A stretch of DNA of 9,559 nucleotides. Source: Actinomycetota bacterium. Its GTDB lineage: Bacteria > Actinomycetota > Actinomycetes > Nanopelagicales > Nanopelagicaceae. The notes below the pieces were generated by a model. That model saw only the letters and a program-made list of their open reading frames with translations. It had not been told where the DNA came from and made no database searches. Location: positions 1-9,559 of the forward strand of contig SYAM01000103.1 of the NCBI GenBank assembly GCA_005787645.1, read 5' to 3'. This document shows positions 1 through 6,559 of this stretch, piece by piece. Numbering within the stretch: the stretch's first letter is position 1; each line of letters starts with the position of its first letter. Made by a program: the position numbers and the translations under genes.

Positions 1-381
1 CGATGCAAGATGTTGACTCGATTTTTTATCGTTGGCGATACCGCCGAGATAGACAATCTGCTGAACATCTGCATCTTTGGCGGCGCGTGCAAAATTTGCT
101 GCCATCTGTTGCTCAATCTCATCGAATTTCTTACCCATATTGAGCGAATGGAGCAGATAGAAGGCAGTATGCACTCCCGTCAGGGCATCACGCAGACTCG
201 AGTAATCGTTTGCATTTCCAACGGCAACTTCGACGTTCTTTCCCCATGGTTGATCCTTGATTTTGGCTCTTTCGCGAATGAAAACTCGGACTAACAATTC
301 GTTGTTGAGAAGGGATTCGACCAAACGTCCGCCTACATAGCCCGTTGCGCCGGTGACCAGCACTTTCCGATGCGAACTCAT
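1..381 (-). CDS. Atypical SDR / NmrA-like NAD(P)-binding protein (N-terminal part)
   Basis: Translating the complement gives 127 residues, open to the left edge, so the C-terminal part is missing. The protein opens with a Rossmann fold: a short strand (KVLVTG) leads into the glycine motif GATGYVG at residues 11-17, followed by an arginine-rich second strand region (VRVFIRER, 31-38). Residues 74-80 read FYLLHSL and residues 109-114 read IVYLGG, both typical of extended/atypical SDR proteins of the YbjT/NmrA type. These bind NAD(P)H and act as reductases, epimerases or redox sensors. The catalytic region is not visible, so the substrate cannot be named. The ATG at 379-381 is chosen because the glycine motif follows at the usual distance. 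No Shine-Dalgarno sequence is seen, and the message may be leaderless. It is divergent from the NADH dehydrogenase gene, with 52 bp between the two starts. Confidence 0.85.
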   Translation of the reverse strand, partial: MSSHRKVLVTGATGYVGGRLVESLLNNELLVRVFIRERAKIKDQPWGKNVEVAVGNANDYSSLRDALTGVHTAFYLLHSLNMGKKFDEIEQQMAANFARAAKDADVQQIVYLGGIANDKKSSQHLAS

Positions 382-433
382 GGACGAGACTCTAGACTTA
401 CCCCTTCCCACTCGCATTAGGAGCAAAGAAACC
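382..433. promoter_or_regulatory. Divergent promoter region between SDR-like gene and ndh
   Basis: This 52-bp gap must hold the start signals for both divergent genes unless they lie inside coding sequence. On the minus strand a TAGAGT box (389-394) ends 7 nt before the ATG at 381, the spacing expected of an actinobacterial leaderless promoter. On the plus strand a TAGACT box (393-398) would start transcription near 405 and leave a leader of about 29 nt. The two boxes overlap at 393-394 within TCTAGA. Neither has a convincing -35 hexamer at 17 bp, so this is a pattern-based guess. Confidence 0.35.
419..423 (+). promoter_or_regulatory. Ribosome binding site deciding the ndh start
   Basis: AGGAG lies 10 nt before the ATG at 434. 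It fixes that codon as the start rather than the in-frame ATG at 353, which falls inside the divergent gene and would add 27 residues with no counterpart in the family. Confidence 0.6.
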
Positions 434-1660
434 ATGACGGAGCGACCTTCGGTAGTCATTTTGGGCGCCGGTTTTGGTGGCTTGACTGCCGCTCGCTCTC
501 TGGCAAAGAGCGCCAATGTGACGCTTATTGATCGCCACAACTATCAAACGTTCTTACCTCTGCTTTATCAAGTCTCCACCGCTGGCCTTGCCGCTGACCA
601 TATCGCACATCCGATTCGAGCCTCGCTCCGTGGAACACCCGCTCAATTCCGTATGGGTTCACCTATTGCAATCAACCACGCTCAAAAATCAGTGATGCTT
701 GATAGCGGTGAGGAATTTTCATTCGATCACCTCATAATTGCGATGGGTTCTGCAACTGCAGACTTTGGAATCGATGGTGTTAAAGAGCATGCCTTAGGAA
801 TGAAAAGTATCCAAGAGGCGCTATTAATTCGTGGCGAGATCATGCGCCGCTTCGAAGATCTCTGTCGCTTTAATGATCAGACACGACTTGGAATCTCGGT
901 AGTCGGCGGCGGACCTACCGGAGTTGAAATGGCCGGGGCTATCGCCGAGCTGATTCGCGGTCCTCTCAAAGGTGATCAACCCACTGCATCAGCACAGATG
1001 GATATTCGAATTATTGAAGCTGGACCACGATTGTTACCTTCATTTAGCCAATCACTCTCGAATCGCACTGCTCGCGATCTTGAGCGTTTGGGTGTCGATG
1101 TCATTCTTAACAAAGCAGTTCAATCCGTTGCGCCTCGAAAAATCACTTTCACAAATGGTGAGGTCATTGGCTCAGAAATCACTATCTGGGCAGCGGGGGT
1201 TCAAGGTGAACCTGCTATTGAAAGGTTAAATCTTCCGATTTCGCGAAAGCGAATTGATTGCCTTGATACGCTTCAAGTAAAGGGGCACCCCCACATCTGG
1301 GCTATTGGCGATAACGCGGGCGCGGTAGATGCGAAGGGCAATCTCTATCCGATGGTCGCACCCGTTGCCATGCAACAGGCGCGCCATGTAGCAAAACAGA
1401 TACAAGCGCTAAGCGCGGGCAAAGCGCTCACTCCATTTAAGTATCGGGATAAAGGATCAATGGCGACAATCGGTCGCCATAAGGCAGTAGTCGAGGTGGG
1501 ACCGTTCAAGATGGCGGGAATTCCTGCTTGGTATGCCTGGCTATGGCTCCATTTGATCTATCTTCTTGGTGGGCGGAACAAGATTGGCACGATGGCCGAT
1601 TGGACCTGGAATTACCTCACCTACGACCGCGGAAACCGTCACATCATGGATGGTAATTAA
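434..1660 (+). CDS. ndh: Type II NADH:quinone oxidoreductase (NDH-2)
   Basis: This 408-residue protein is a single-subunit, non-proton-pumping NADH dehydrogenase that passes electrons from NADH through FAD to membrane quinone. The FAD-binding Rossmann motif GAGFGG is at residues 11-16, with D33 at the end of the second strand. The NADH-binding motif GGGPTGVE is at 158-165, and E195 ends its second strand, favouring NADH over NADPH. AAGV (253-256) and the FAD-contacting GD pair (292-293) follow, then the quinone-side segment around AMQQARHVA (312-320). The C-terminal segment (about 360-408) is rich in Trp, Tyr and Leu and matches the amphipathic membrane anchor of NDH-2. Length fits the family (about 400-450). 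The gene stands alone on the plus strand, and its stop codon overlaps that of the convergent DinB gene by four bases. A less likely alternative is another FAD-dependent pyridine nucleotide-disulfide oxidoreductase. Confidence 0.9.
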   Translation: MTERPSVVILGAGFGGLTAARSLAKSANVTLIDRHNYQTFLPLLYQVSTAGLAADHIAHPIRASLRGTPAQFRMGSPIAINHAQKSVMLDSGEEFSFDHLIIAMGSATADFGIDGVKEHALGMKSIQEALLIRGEIMRRFEDLCRFNDQTRLGISVVGGGPTGVEMAGAIAELIRGPLKGDQPTASAQMDIRIIEAGPRLLPSFSQSLSNRTARDLERLGVDVILNKAVQSVAPRKITFTNGEVIGSEITIWAAGVQGEPAIERLNLPISRKRIDCLDTLQVKGHPHIWAIGDNAGAVDAKGNLYPMVAPVAMQQARHVAKQIQALSAGKALTPFKYRDKGSMATIGRHKAVVEVGPFKMAGIPAWYAWLWLHLIYLLGGRNKIGTMADWTWNYLTYDRGNRHIMDGN

Positions 1661-2115
1661 GATTTAGCAACGGCTTCATTCAATTGATTGAGATGATCTT
1701 TGATGTGAGTCCGTGACTTCTTGATGAGAGCAATAATTGGGTATTCACCAACATCACTGTTGCGTCCCTTCTTCTCCCATTCATCGGGAGTGAAATTGCT
1801 CATGATGTTATAGAAGGATTCCCTGAGGGATAGCACCAGACGAAGTGAATTATCGACATCGCGTTTCTGGTATTTGAGTTTCGCAGGGTAGACATTTTCG
1901 TCGAAGAAATCAGTCTGTGGGACATCCTCGGTGAGGATCTTCAAGTATCGGATATAGAAGTGCGCCTCAGTATCTGCTAGATGATGGATGATATTTGAAG
2001 GGGACCACTCGTCATTTGAAGGGGCCTTATGCAGTTTATCCGCAGGCACGGCTTTGGCGGCAGCAATAAAATTATCAGTAGCGTCCTTATACTCTTTTAA
2101 TAAATCTGCAGACAT
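1657..2115 (-). CDS. DinB-fold putative metal-dependent enzyme
   Basis: The 152-residue protein has the size and pattern of the DinB/YfiT four-helix bundle family. The N-terminal helix is followed by DEWSPSNIIHHLADTEAHF (residues 35-53), with H44 or H45 as first metal ligand. A C-terminal HIKDH pair (H137 and H141) supplies the other two, giving the usual His triad. In actinobacteria this fold includes thiol-dependent S-transferases (for example mycothiol- or bacillithiol-dependent), but nothing here fixes the thiol or substrate. It is the last gene of the minus-strand run, 13 bp after the patatin gene. AAAGG (2122-2126) sits 6 nt before the ATG and supports the start. The TAA stop shares TTAA with the convergent NADH dehydrogenase stop. 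The family call is fairly secure, the function is not. Confidence 0.75.
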   Translation of the reverse strand: MSADLLKEYKDATDNFIAAAKAVPADKLHKAPSNDEWSPSNIIHHLADTEAHFYIRYLKILTEDVPQTDFFDENVYPAKLKYQKRDVDNSLRLVLSLRESFYNIMSNFTPDEWEKKGRNSDVGEYPIIALIKKSRTHIKDHLNQLNEAVAKS

Positions 2116-2128
2116 TACATGCCTTTCT

Positions 2129-3067
2129 CTATAGTTTCGAGCAGAGGGTATCTAAATCTTTTGAATGGCGAGCGATTACCTCTTGGGCAACTTCCTCTAG
2201 CGCGATAATTGTCTCCGGACGAGCATCATCGATTGCAGAGCGCATTCCATTCATTAGTGGCTGGATTCTGAAGTAATGACCTTTTCGAAGGATGTGATTG
2301 AGTTGCCAATCAATTGCATGATTTCCCGCTTGTGAGGTGATATCGAGAATAGGGCGAGCCCAATTGGCTAATCCCCAATGTTTGATCTCGTCATAGGCTA
2401 ACTCTCGCGCTACTGCACCAGTTCCTATAGAGATGATGGTCATATCATCCTCGTCAAATCCAATAGACATCGCATGGGCAAAGGCACACATCGTTGGATT
2501 ATTTGCAAAGACTGCACCATCAATGAACGCCAAACGCTCCTCACTGCCGATTTTGGCTGCAGGCTCAAAGTAGGTTGGCGCTGCGCTCGTTGCTCGCGCT
2601 ACAAAACGCATCAAGAAATCTTTTGCTTCATTCTCTCGTGCTTCGCTACGGACAAAGAAGTGCGGCGTACCACTTTCAACTTCGTAGGCGGTGATTAGGA
2701 CTTCACAGAGCGCTTCACTGATTTTGGAGTCACCAAGAATCTCATCGAGTACCTGCTCTATGCCATCAGCGGAGTACCGCTCGTTACTTAATCCCTTCAA
2801 TGCATCGAATAGTCGCAAGCCTGAACTTTCAAAGATTCGCCCATACGCCTCACGATAGAAGATAGCCAGATCCTCAGCCTTCCACCGTGGTTTACCATCT
2901 TTTCCAGGACAGGAGAGCGCTAACGCGATATGACCTCCTGCCGAAGTTCCTGCAATCAAGTCAAAGATTTCACTTACTGGTTTACCCATTCGTTTTTCGA
3001 TTTCGACAACAACCATTCCAGGAATAAGTCCCCGGACACCGCCACCATCTATCGAGAGGATCTTCAT
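2129..3067 (-). CDS. Patatin-like phospholipase / acyl hydrolase
   Basis: This 312-residue protein carries every hallmark of the patatin fold. The oxyanion-hole motif DGGGVRG is at residues 7-13, the nucleophile elbow GTSAGG at 40-45 (catalytic S42), the family motif ATSAAPTYF at 159-167, and the catalytic aspartate in DGA at 183-185. Such enzymes use a Ser-Asp dyad to cleave acyl chains from phospholipids or other lipid esters. The short single-domain form that begins almost directly with the oxyanion motif resembles the bacterial CotR-like group, to which phospholipase effectors of CBASS also belong. No signal peptide or membrane segment is seen, so it is probably cytoplasmic. It starts 16 bp after the threonine aldolase stop, with AGGAG (3077-3081) 9 nt before the ATG, so the two are likely cotranscribed. 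No cyclic-nucleotide synthase gene is nearby, which argues against a defence role. The substrate is unknown. Confidence 0.9.
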   Translation of the reverse strand: MKILSIDGGGVRGLIPGMVVVEIEKRMGKPVSEIFDLIAGTSAGGHIALALSCPGKDGKPRWKAEDLAIFYREAYGRIFESSGLRLFDALKGLSNERYSADGIEQVLDEILGDSKISEALCEVLITAYEVESGTPHFFVRSEARENEAKDFLMRFVARATSAAPTYFEPAAKIGSEERLAFIDGAVFANNPTMCAFAHAMSIGFDEDDMTIISIGTGAVARELAYDEIKHWGLANWARPILDITSQAGNHAIDWQLNHILRKGHYFRIQPLMNGMRSAIDDARPETIIALEEVAQEVIARHSKDLDTLCSKL

Positions 3068-3083
3068 GGCACTCTTCTCCTCA

Positions 3084-4118
3084 TCATCGACCCACTATTC
3101 CTGCAATTATTTCAGCTGCCTGTCGAACTTCTGCCTCGCTGACATCTAAGTGTGTAACGAGTCGAGCGTATCGTGGCCCCAGTGCGCTTATGAGTACCCC
3201 AGCTTTTCTCGCCTCTGCCGCTAGCTCTGCAGCGGTTAAATCTGTATCTCGTAAGATCAACCCCACGATATTGCTCCGAACATTTACCGGATTGACTGAT
3301 GAAGTAAGTGCTTTATGAATGACTTCAGCAAGAATTTTCGCATTCTTATGATCATCACCCAACCGAGAAATGTTGTGATCAAGTGCGTAGTGGCAAGCGG
3401 CCCCCAGGACACCCACCTGTCTCATGCCGCCACCTAGACGTTTACGCCATACGCGAGCCTTCTTAATGTTCTCACCAGTGCTTAACAAAACTGAACCAAC
3501 GGGAGCGCCAAGTCCCTTCGATAGACATACGCTGATTGTGTCGAAGTACTTTCCATATTCGTGTAATGGTGTTCCTGTCGCTACATGCGCGTTCCATATT
3601 CGTGCACCATCTAAGTGAAGCGCCAGACCCATTTCTCGTGCCCCTTCATGCAACGCCTTGATCTGCGCAATTTCCTGCACAGTTCCGCCACCAAAATTAT
3701 GAGTGTCTTCAACAGCAATTGCTTTTGTAGAGACTAGATAAGGACCTGCATCCGGTCTTGCCATTCGTAGTGGTGCAAGCGCATCTAATTGTCCTCGTTC
3801 GGCATACCAAGTGCGAGTGGTGATGCCACCATGTGCAGCAGCGGCTCCTAATTCAGCACGCACCACATGTGCATCTTCTTCTGCTAAAAGCTCTTCGCCG
3901 GGATTGACCAGGAGCCGAATTCCCAATTGATTTGCCATGGAACCAGTTGGAGTAAAAAGTCCTGCTTCTTTGCCAAAAAGGCCTGCTACTCGCACTTCGA
4001 GTGAGTTGATTGTGGGATCTTCTCCATAGACATCATCCCCCACTGTCGCTGCAGCCATCGCATCACGCATCCCCGTGGAGGGTTTAGTCACGGTATCTGA
4101 GCGAAGGTCAATGGACAT
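3084..4118 (-). CDS. ltaE: Low-specificity L-threonine aldolase
   Basis: A PLP-dependent fold-type I enzyme of 344 residues, close to the usual 330-350. It cleaves L-threonine or L-allo-threonine to glycine and acetaldehyde. The N-terminus IDLRSDTVTKP (3-13) and VGDDVYGEDP (26-35) are family signatures. H84 corresponds to the histidine that stacks on the cofactor. EDTHNFGGG (137-145) and the LDGAR motif (169-173, with D170 pairing to the pyridine nitrogen and R173) follow, and K201 in SKGLGAPVGS forms the Schiff base. All key residues are present. No Shine-Dalgarno sequence precedes the ATG, but a promoter-like box ends 6 nt before it, so the message may be leaderless. It appears to head a block with the patatin and DinB genes. 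The other members of the superfamily (beta-eliminating lyases) fit less well. The symbol follows the family. Whether the enzyme prefers the L-threo or L-allo form cannot be read from the sequence. Confidence 0.9.
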   Translation of the reverse strand: MSIDLRSDTVTKPSTGMRDAMAAATVGDDVYGEDPTINSLEVRVAGLFGKEAGLFTPTGSMANQLGIRLLVNPGEELLAEEDAHVVRAELGAAAAHGGITTRTWYAERGQLDALAPLRMARPDAGPYLVSTKAIAVEDTHNFGGGTVQEIAQIKALHEGAREMGLALHLDGARIWNAHVATGTPLHEYGKYFDTISVCLSKGLGAPVGSVLLSTGENIKKARVWRKRLGGGMRQVGVLGAACHYALDHNISRLGDDHKNAKILAEVIHKALTSSVNPVNVRSNIVGLILRDTDLTAAELAAEARKAGVLISALGPRYARLVTHLDVSEAEVRQAAEIIAGIVGR

Positions 4119-4124
4119 TAGGCA

Positions 4125-4153
4125 AGAATAGGGCTAGAACTTGCCACTGATAA
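4125..4153 (-). promoter_or_regulatory. Candidate leaderless promoter for the threonine aldolase block
   Basis: In the 44-bp gap after the GNAT gene, the minus strand has TATTCT (4125-4130) as a -10 box, 6 nt before the ATG at 4118. TTATCA (4148-4153) serves as a -35 box at a 17-bp spacer, with four of six matches to TTGACA. That geometry would start transcription at or next to the A of the ATG. It explains the missing Shine-Dalgarno sequence and would let threonine aldolase, patatin and DinB be expressed apart from the transporter genes. Confidence 0.4.
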
Positions 4154-4158
4154 GTGGC
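4143..4158. repeat. Palindrome over the -35 box
   Basis: A perfect 6-bp inverted repeat, GCCACT and AGTGGC, flanks a 4-nt centre and covers the proposed -35 box. It could be a repressor operator. As RNA it would be a short hairpin, but no U tract follows on either strand, so it is not an intrinsic terminator. A second 6-bp repeat (GGCAAG at 4121-4126, CTTGCC at 4140-4145) overlaps it, so the two pairings exclude each other. Repeats this short arise easily by chance. Confidence 0.3.
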
Positions 4159-4162
4159 GGGA

Positions 4163-4660
4163 TTAGAAACCTGGAATTACTGGTAGTCGACCTTCAGTCT
4201 CTGAATCTTCGAAGGCGATAAAGCGCTTGATGTAGAGCAATTCACCTGAAGGGTGTACTCCGTAATTCTGATAGCCCATTGCCTCATAAAGTCTTTGACC
4301 GCGGGCATTATCTTTCGCAGTTATCAGAATCACGCCACCTTTGCCGTTTTGTTCTGCCCAATCATGAGCGTGCTGGATGAGCATCTTGCCCACGCCCTGT
4401 CCTTTATATCCGTCGTGAACCGCAATCCCAAGCCATGGCAACTTGGTGTCGATGTCCCACAGGAAGATGTAACCCATCATCACATCATTCTCTTCAGCTA
4501 ACCAGCGGATGATGGATTTATTCTTCTCGATGACGAATTTGACAGCGAAATTACGATTTACATCATTGGTATTGAAGTACTTCGTTGACTCTTCCCCCAT
4601 TTGATCAAAGAAAGCATGGATCTTGGGAAGGTCACGCTCCTCGAATTGACGGATTATCAT
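4163..4660 (-). CDS. GNAT-family N-acetyltransferase
   Basis: A 165-residue single-domain protein of the GCN5-related family, which transfers the acetyl group of acetyl-CoA to an amine. The N-terminal IIRQFEERDLPKI is the usual first strand and helix. Motif A, LGIAVHDGYKGQGVGKML (77-94), contains the pyrophosphate-binding KGQGVG loop at 86-91. Motif B, NARGQRLYEAMGY, follows in the C-terminal third. The acceptor cannot be predicted, because substrate specificity varies widely in this family. The last 20 or so residues, ending LPVIPGF, extend past the core fold. The gene begins 15 bp after the alcohol dehydrogenase stop and is probably cotranscribed with it. The Shine-Dalgarno sequence is weak (A-rich CAAAAG before the ATG), suggesting modest translation or coupling to the upstream gene. 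Confidence 0.85.
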   Translation of the reverse strand: MIIRQFEERDLPKIHAFFDQMGEESTKYFNTNDVNRNFAVKFVIEKNKSIIRWLAEENDVMMGYIFLWDIDTKLPWLGIAVHDGYKGQGVGKMLIQHAHDWAEQNGKGGVILITAKDNARGQRLYEAMGYQNYGVHPSGELLYIKRFIAFEDSETEGRLPVIPGF

Positions 4661-4675
4661 CTTTTGCTTGGACGT

Positions 4676-5791
4676 TTAGTGAGGCTGGACGATTTGGCGA
4701 ACGACATTTTGTGCATCGTCCAATTCATCCATCGACTCATTCACTTCAGTAAGAGGTCGGACCTTGGTAATCAACTTCTCGGCAGGCAATTTTCCATCGC
4801 GCCACAATTGAACGAATTCTGGAATATCTTTCCGTGGGTCTCCTGAGCCAAGGTATGAACCTTTCAAGGTTTTTACATCGGTCACGAGTGAAACCGCAGA
4901 GAAGGTGAGTAGGTCAGCAGGTGCTGGTAATCCGACAGTCACAGTGGTACCGGCGCGCGCAGTGCTCTCGTATGCATGCTTTAACGCACTTGCCTTACCG
5001 ACAGCCTCAATCGCATACTCCACGCCGCCCTTTACATGTTCACGTATATCTTCGCTTGGGTCAATTGCGATATCGGCACCCAGTTCGAGTGCAAGTGCAC
5101 GTTTCATCGGCACTGGATCAATTGCGATGATGGGTGATGCTTTAGCAACAACTGCACCAAGGAGTGCCGCCATTCCCACGCCACCTAGACCCCAGACGCC
5201 CACTGAAGCACCGGCAGGGACTTTCGCTCCGTTACGCACTGCTCCAACACCGGTGAGAAATGCACATCCGAAAATTGCGGCTATCTCAATAGGTAGATCC
5301 GATGGCACGGGAATCAAGGAACGTCGATCCAGGACCATGTATTGGCTGTAGCAGGAGACGCCGTTGTAATGATGGATTCGCTCGCCCTTGTAGCTAATCC
5401 GTGAACCACCGCGAATGAGTTCGCCTTTGACATTTGCTGCCGAACCAACAGAGCAGTAAGCAGGAACACCTTCACGACATTGCTCGCACTCACCGCAACT
5501 AGGCAAAAAGACGATTGCTACAGCATCGCCAGGTTTTAGATCCTTAACCCCTGAGCCCACTTCTTCGACGACCCCTGCGCCTTCATGCCCACCAATCAGA
5601 GGGGTTGGACGTGGGCGAGAACCATTAACTACAGAGAGATCGGAGTGGCAGATTCCCGCTGCAGTTACTTTCACCAGTACTTCGCCCTCGCCTGGTTTCT
5701 CGAGGTCAATCTCCACTAATTCCAGGGGGCGCGTCTGGATATATGGCGTTGGCTGCCCTGCGGTTCGGAGTAACGCTGCAAGTGATTTCAT
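4676..5791 (-). CDS. Zinc-dependent alcohol dehydrogenase (MDR family)
   Basis: The 371-residue protein is a complete medium-chain dehydrogenase that interconverts an alcohol and an aldehyde or ketone with NAD(H). Catalytic zinc ligands are C48 (GICHSD), H69 with E70 (GGHEGAG) and C176 (FGCAFLTGVG). Structural zinc is held by C99, C102, C105 and C113. The coenzyme motif GLGGVG is at 201-206, and D225 at the end of the second strand favours NAD over NADP. The segment between the structural zinc site and C176 is long, as in the class I/III group rather than in short sorbitol or threonine dehydrogenases. It follows the SDR gene by 30 bp, with AGGA (5797-5800) just before the ATG. Its place behind a sugar transporter and an SDR points to oxidation of an imported hydroxylated compound or its aldehyde product. 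The exact substrate is unknown. Confidence 0.9.
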   Translation of the reverse strand: MKSLAALLRTAGQPTPYIQTRPLELVEIDLEKPGEGEVLVKVTAAGICHSDLSVVNGSRPRPTPLIGGHEGAGVVEEVGSGVKDLKPGDAVAIVFLPSCGECEQCREGVPAYCSVGSAANVKGELIRGGSRISYKGERIHHYNGVSCYSQYMVLDRRSLIPVPSDLPIEIAAIFGCAFLTGVGAVRNGAKVPAGASVGVWGLGGVGMAALLGAVVAKASPIIAIDPVPMKRALALELGADIAIDPSEDIREHVKGGVEYAIEAVGKASALKHAYESTARAGTTVTVGLPAPADLLTFSAVSLVTDVKTLKGSYLGSGDPRKDIPEFVQLWRDGKLPAEKLITKVRPLTEVNESMDELDDAQNVVRQIVQPH

Positions 5792-5821
5792 TACATTCCT
5801 GTCTCATGAGTATTTAGTAGA

Positions 5822-6559
5822 TCAGAAGCGCGCGGACATTCCACCATCAACTAGTAGAACTTGTCCAGTGCAATAGGTGTTCTCAGAACTTGCTAACCAT
5901 GTAACGTGTTTCGCTTGTTCCCACGGTTGTGCTGCCCGTAATTGTGGAATCTTTGAATACTTCACATAAATAGTCTGAAACCACTCAGACTCTAATTCAC
6001 TTTTACCATTATTTGATGACAAAGGAGTGTCGGTGAATCCCGGTGCGACTGCATTGACTAGAACGTTGTGAGGTGCGAATTCAAGAGCAGCAGTACGTGT
6101 TGCTGAGTTGAGGCCACCCTTTGAAACATCGTAGGACATTGCTTTCTCTTCACTGTACTGACCATGGACGCTAGTGATATTGACGATGCGACCGTATCCG
6201 CGCGAGACCATCTTCACGCCAAGATATTTCATGAGGAAGACTGGTGAATGCAGATTCACTCTAAGCGTCTTGTCGTAAGCCTCCCAGGTGAGATCAGGAA
6301 TCAATTCTCCGATTGCCATACCCGCACAATTGACGAGGATGTCGATTTCACCAATCGCTTTCTCTGCTTGCGCTACTAGCTCTGGTAATCCACTGACATT
6401 TGAGAGGTCGTATTGGGCCGATGGCTGATGCGCACTTACATTCTTATCCACTCCAAAGACAGTTGCGCCCTGCGCCACAAACTCAGCGACAATTGCTGCG
6501 CCAATTCCACTCGCGCTACCAGTGACGAGCGCTTTCTTTCCCGCTAATAACCCCACCAT
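5822..6559 (-). CDS. Short-chain dehydrogenase/reductase, likely sugar or polyol dehydrogenase
   Basis: A classical SDR of 245 residues, the standard length. The coenzyme motif TGSASGIG is at 13-20, D38 at the end of the second strand points to NAD, and NCAG is at 77-80. The catalytic tetrad is N102, S130, Y143 and K147 in YDVSKGG. The C-terminal LLVDGGMSARF is typical of glucose/ribitol-type members. These oxidise a secondary hydroxyl of a sugar, polyol, sugar acid or steroid, or reduce the ketone. The ATG overlaps the stop of the preceding permease by one base (TAATG), and a very strong Shine-Dalgarno tract (GGGGGAG, 6562-6568) lies inside the end of the permease gene. It is thus translated with the transporter, the best evidence that its substrate is what the transporter imports or a derivative of it. 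An FabG-like reductase role is possible but less likely in this setting. Confidence 0.87.
   Translation of the reverse strand: MVGLLAGKKALVTGSASGIGAAIVAEFVAQGATVFGVDKNVSAHQPSAQYDLSNVSGLPELVAQAEKAIGEIDILVNCAGMAIGELIPDLTWEAYDKTLRVNLHSPVFLMKYLGVKMVSRGYGRIVNITSVHGQYSEEKAMSYDVSKGGLNSATRTAALEFAPHNVLVNAVAPGFTDTPLSSNNGKSELESEWFQTIYVKYSKIPQLRAAQPWEQAKHVTWLASSENTYCTGQVLLVDGGMSARF

Noticed and set aside
353..433. In-frame upstream ATG extending the NADH dehydrogenase by 27 residues
   Set aside because: It starts within the divergent SDR-like gene, the added residues do not resemble the family, and AGGAG lies correctly before the ATG at 434.
2129..3067. CBASS or other anti-phage system centred on the patatin gene
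   Set aside because: No cyclic-nucleotide synthase, ubiquitin-like transfer gene or other defence component lies within the window on either side.
4119..4162. A glycine or amino acid riboswitch ahead of threonine aldolase
   Set aside because: The gap is 44 bp, far too short for a known aptamer, and the short stems present do not match one.
4686..4722. 8-bp inverted repeat TGGACGAT/ATCGTCCA near the end of the alcohol dehydrogenase gene
   Set aside because: The loop is 21 nt and no U tract follows. Several repeats of this size are expected by chance in a window this long.
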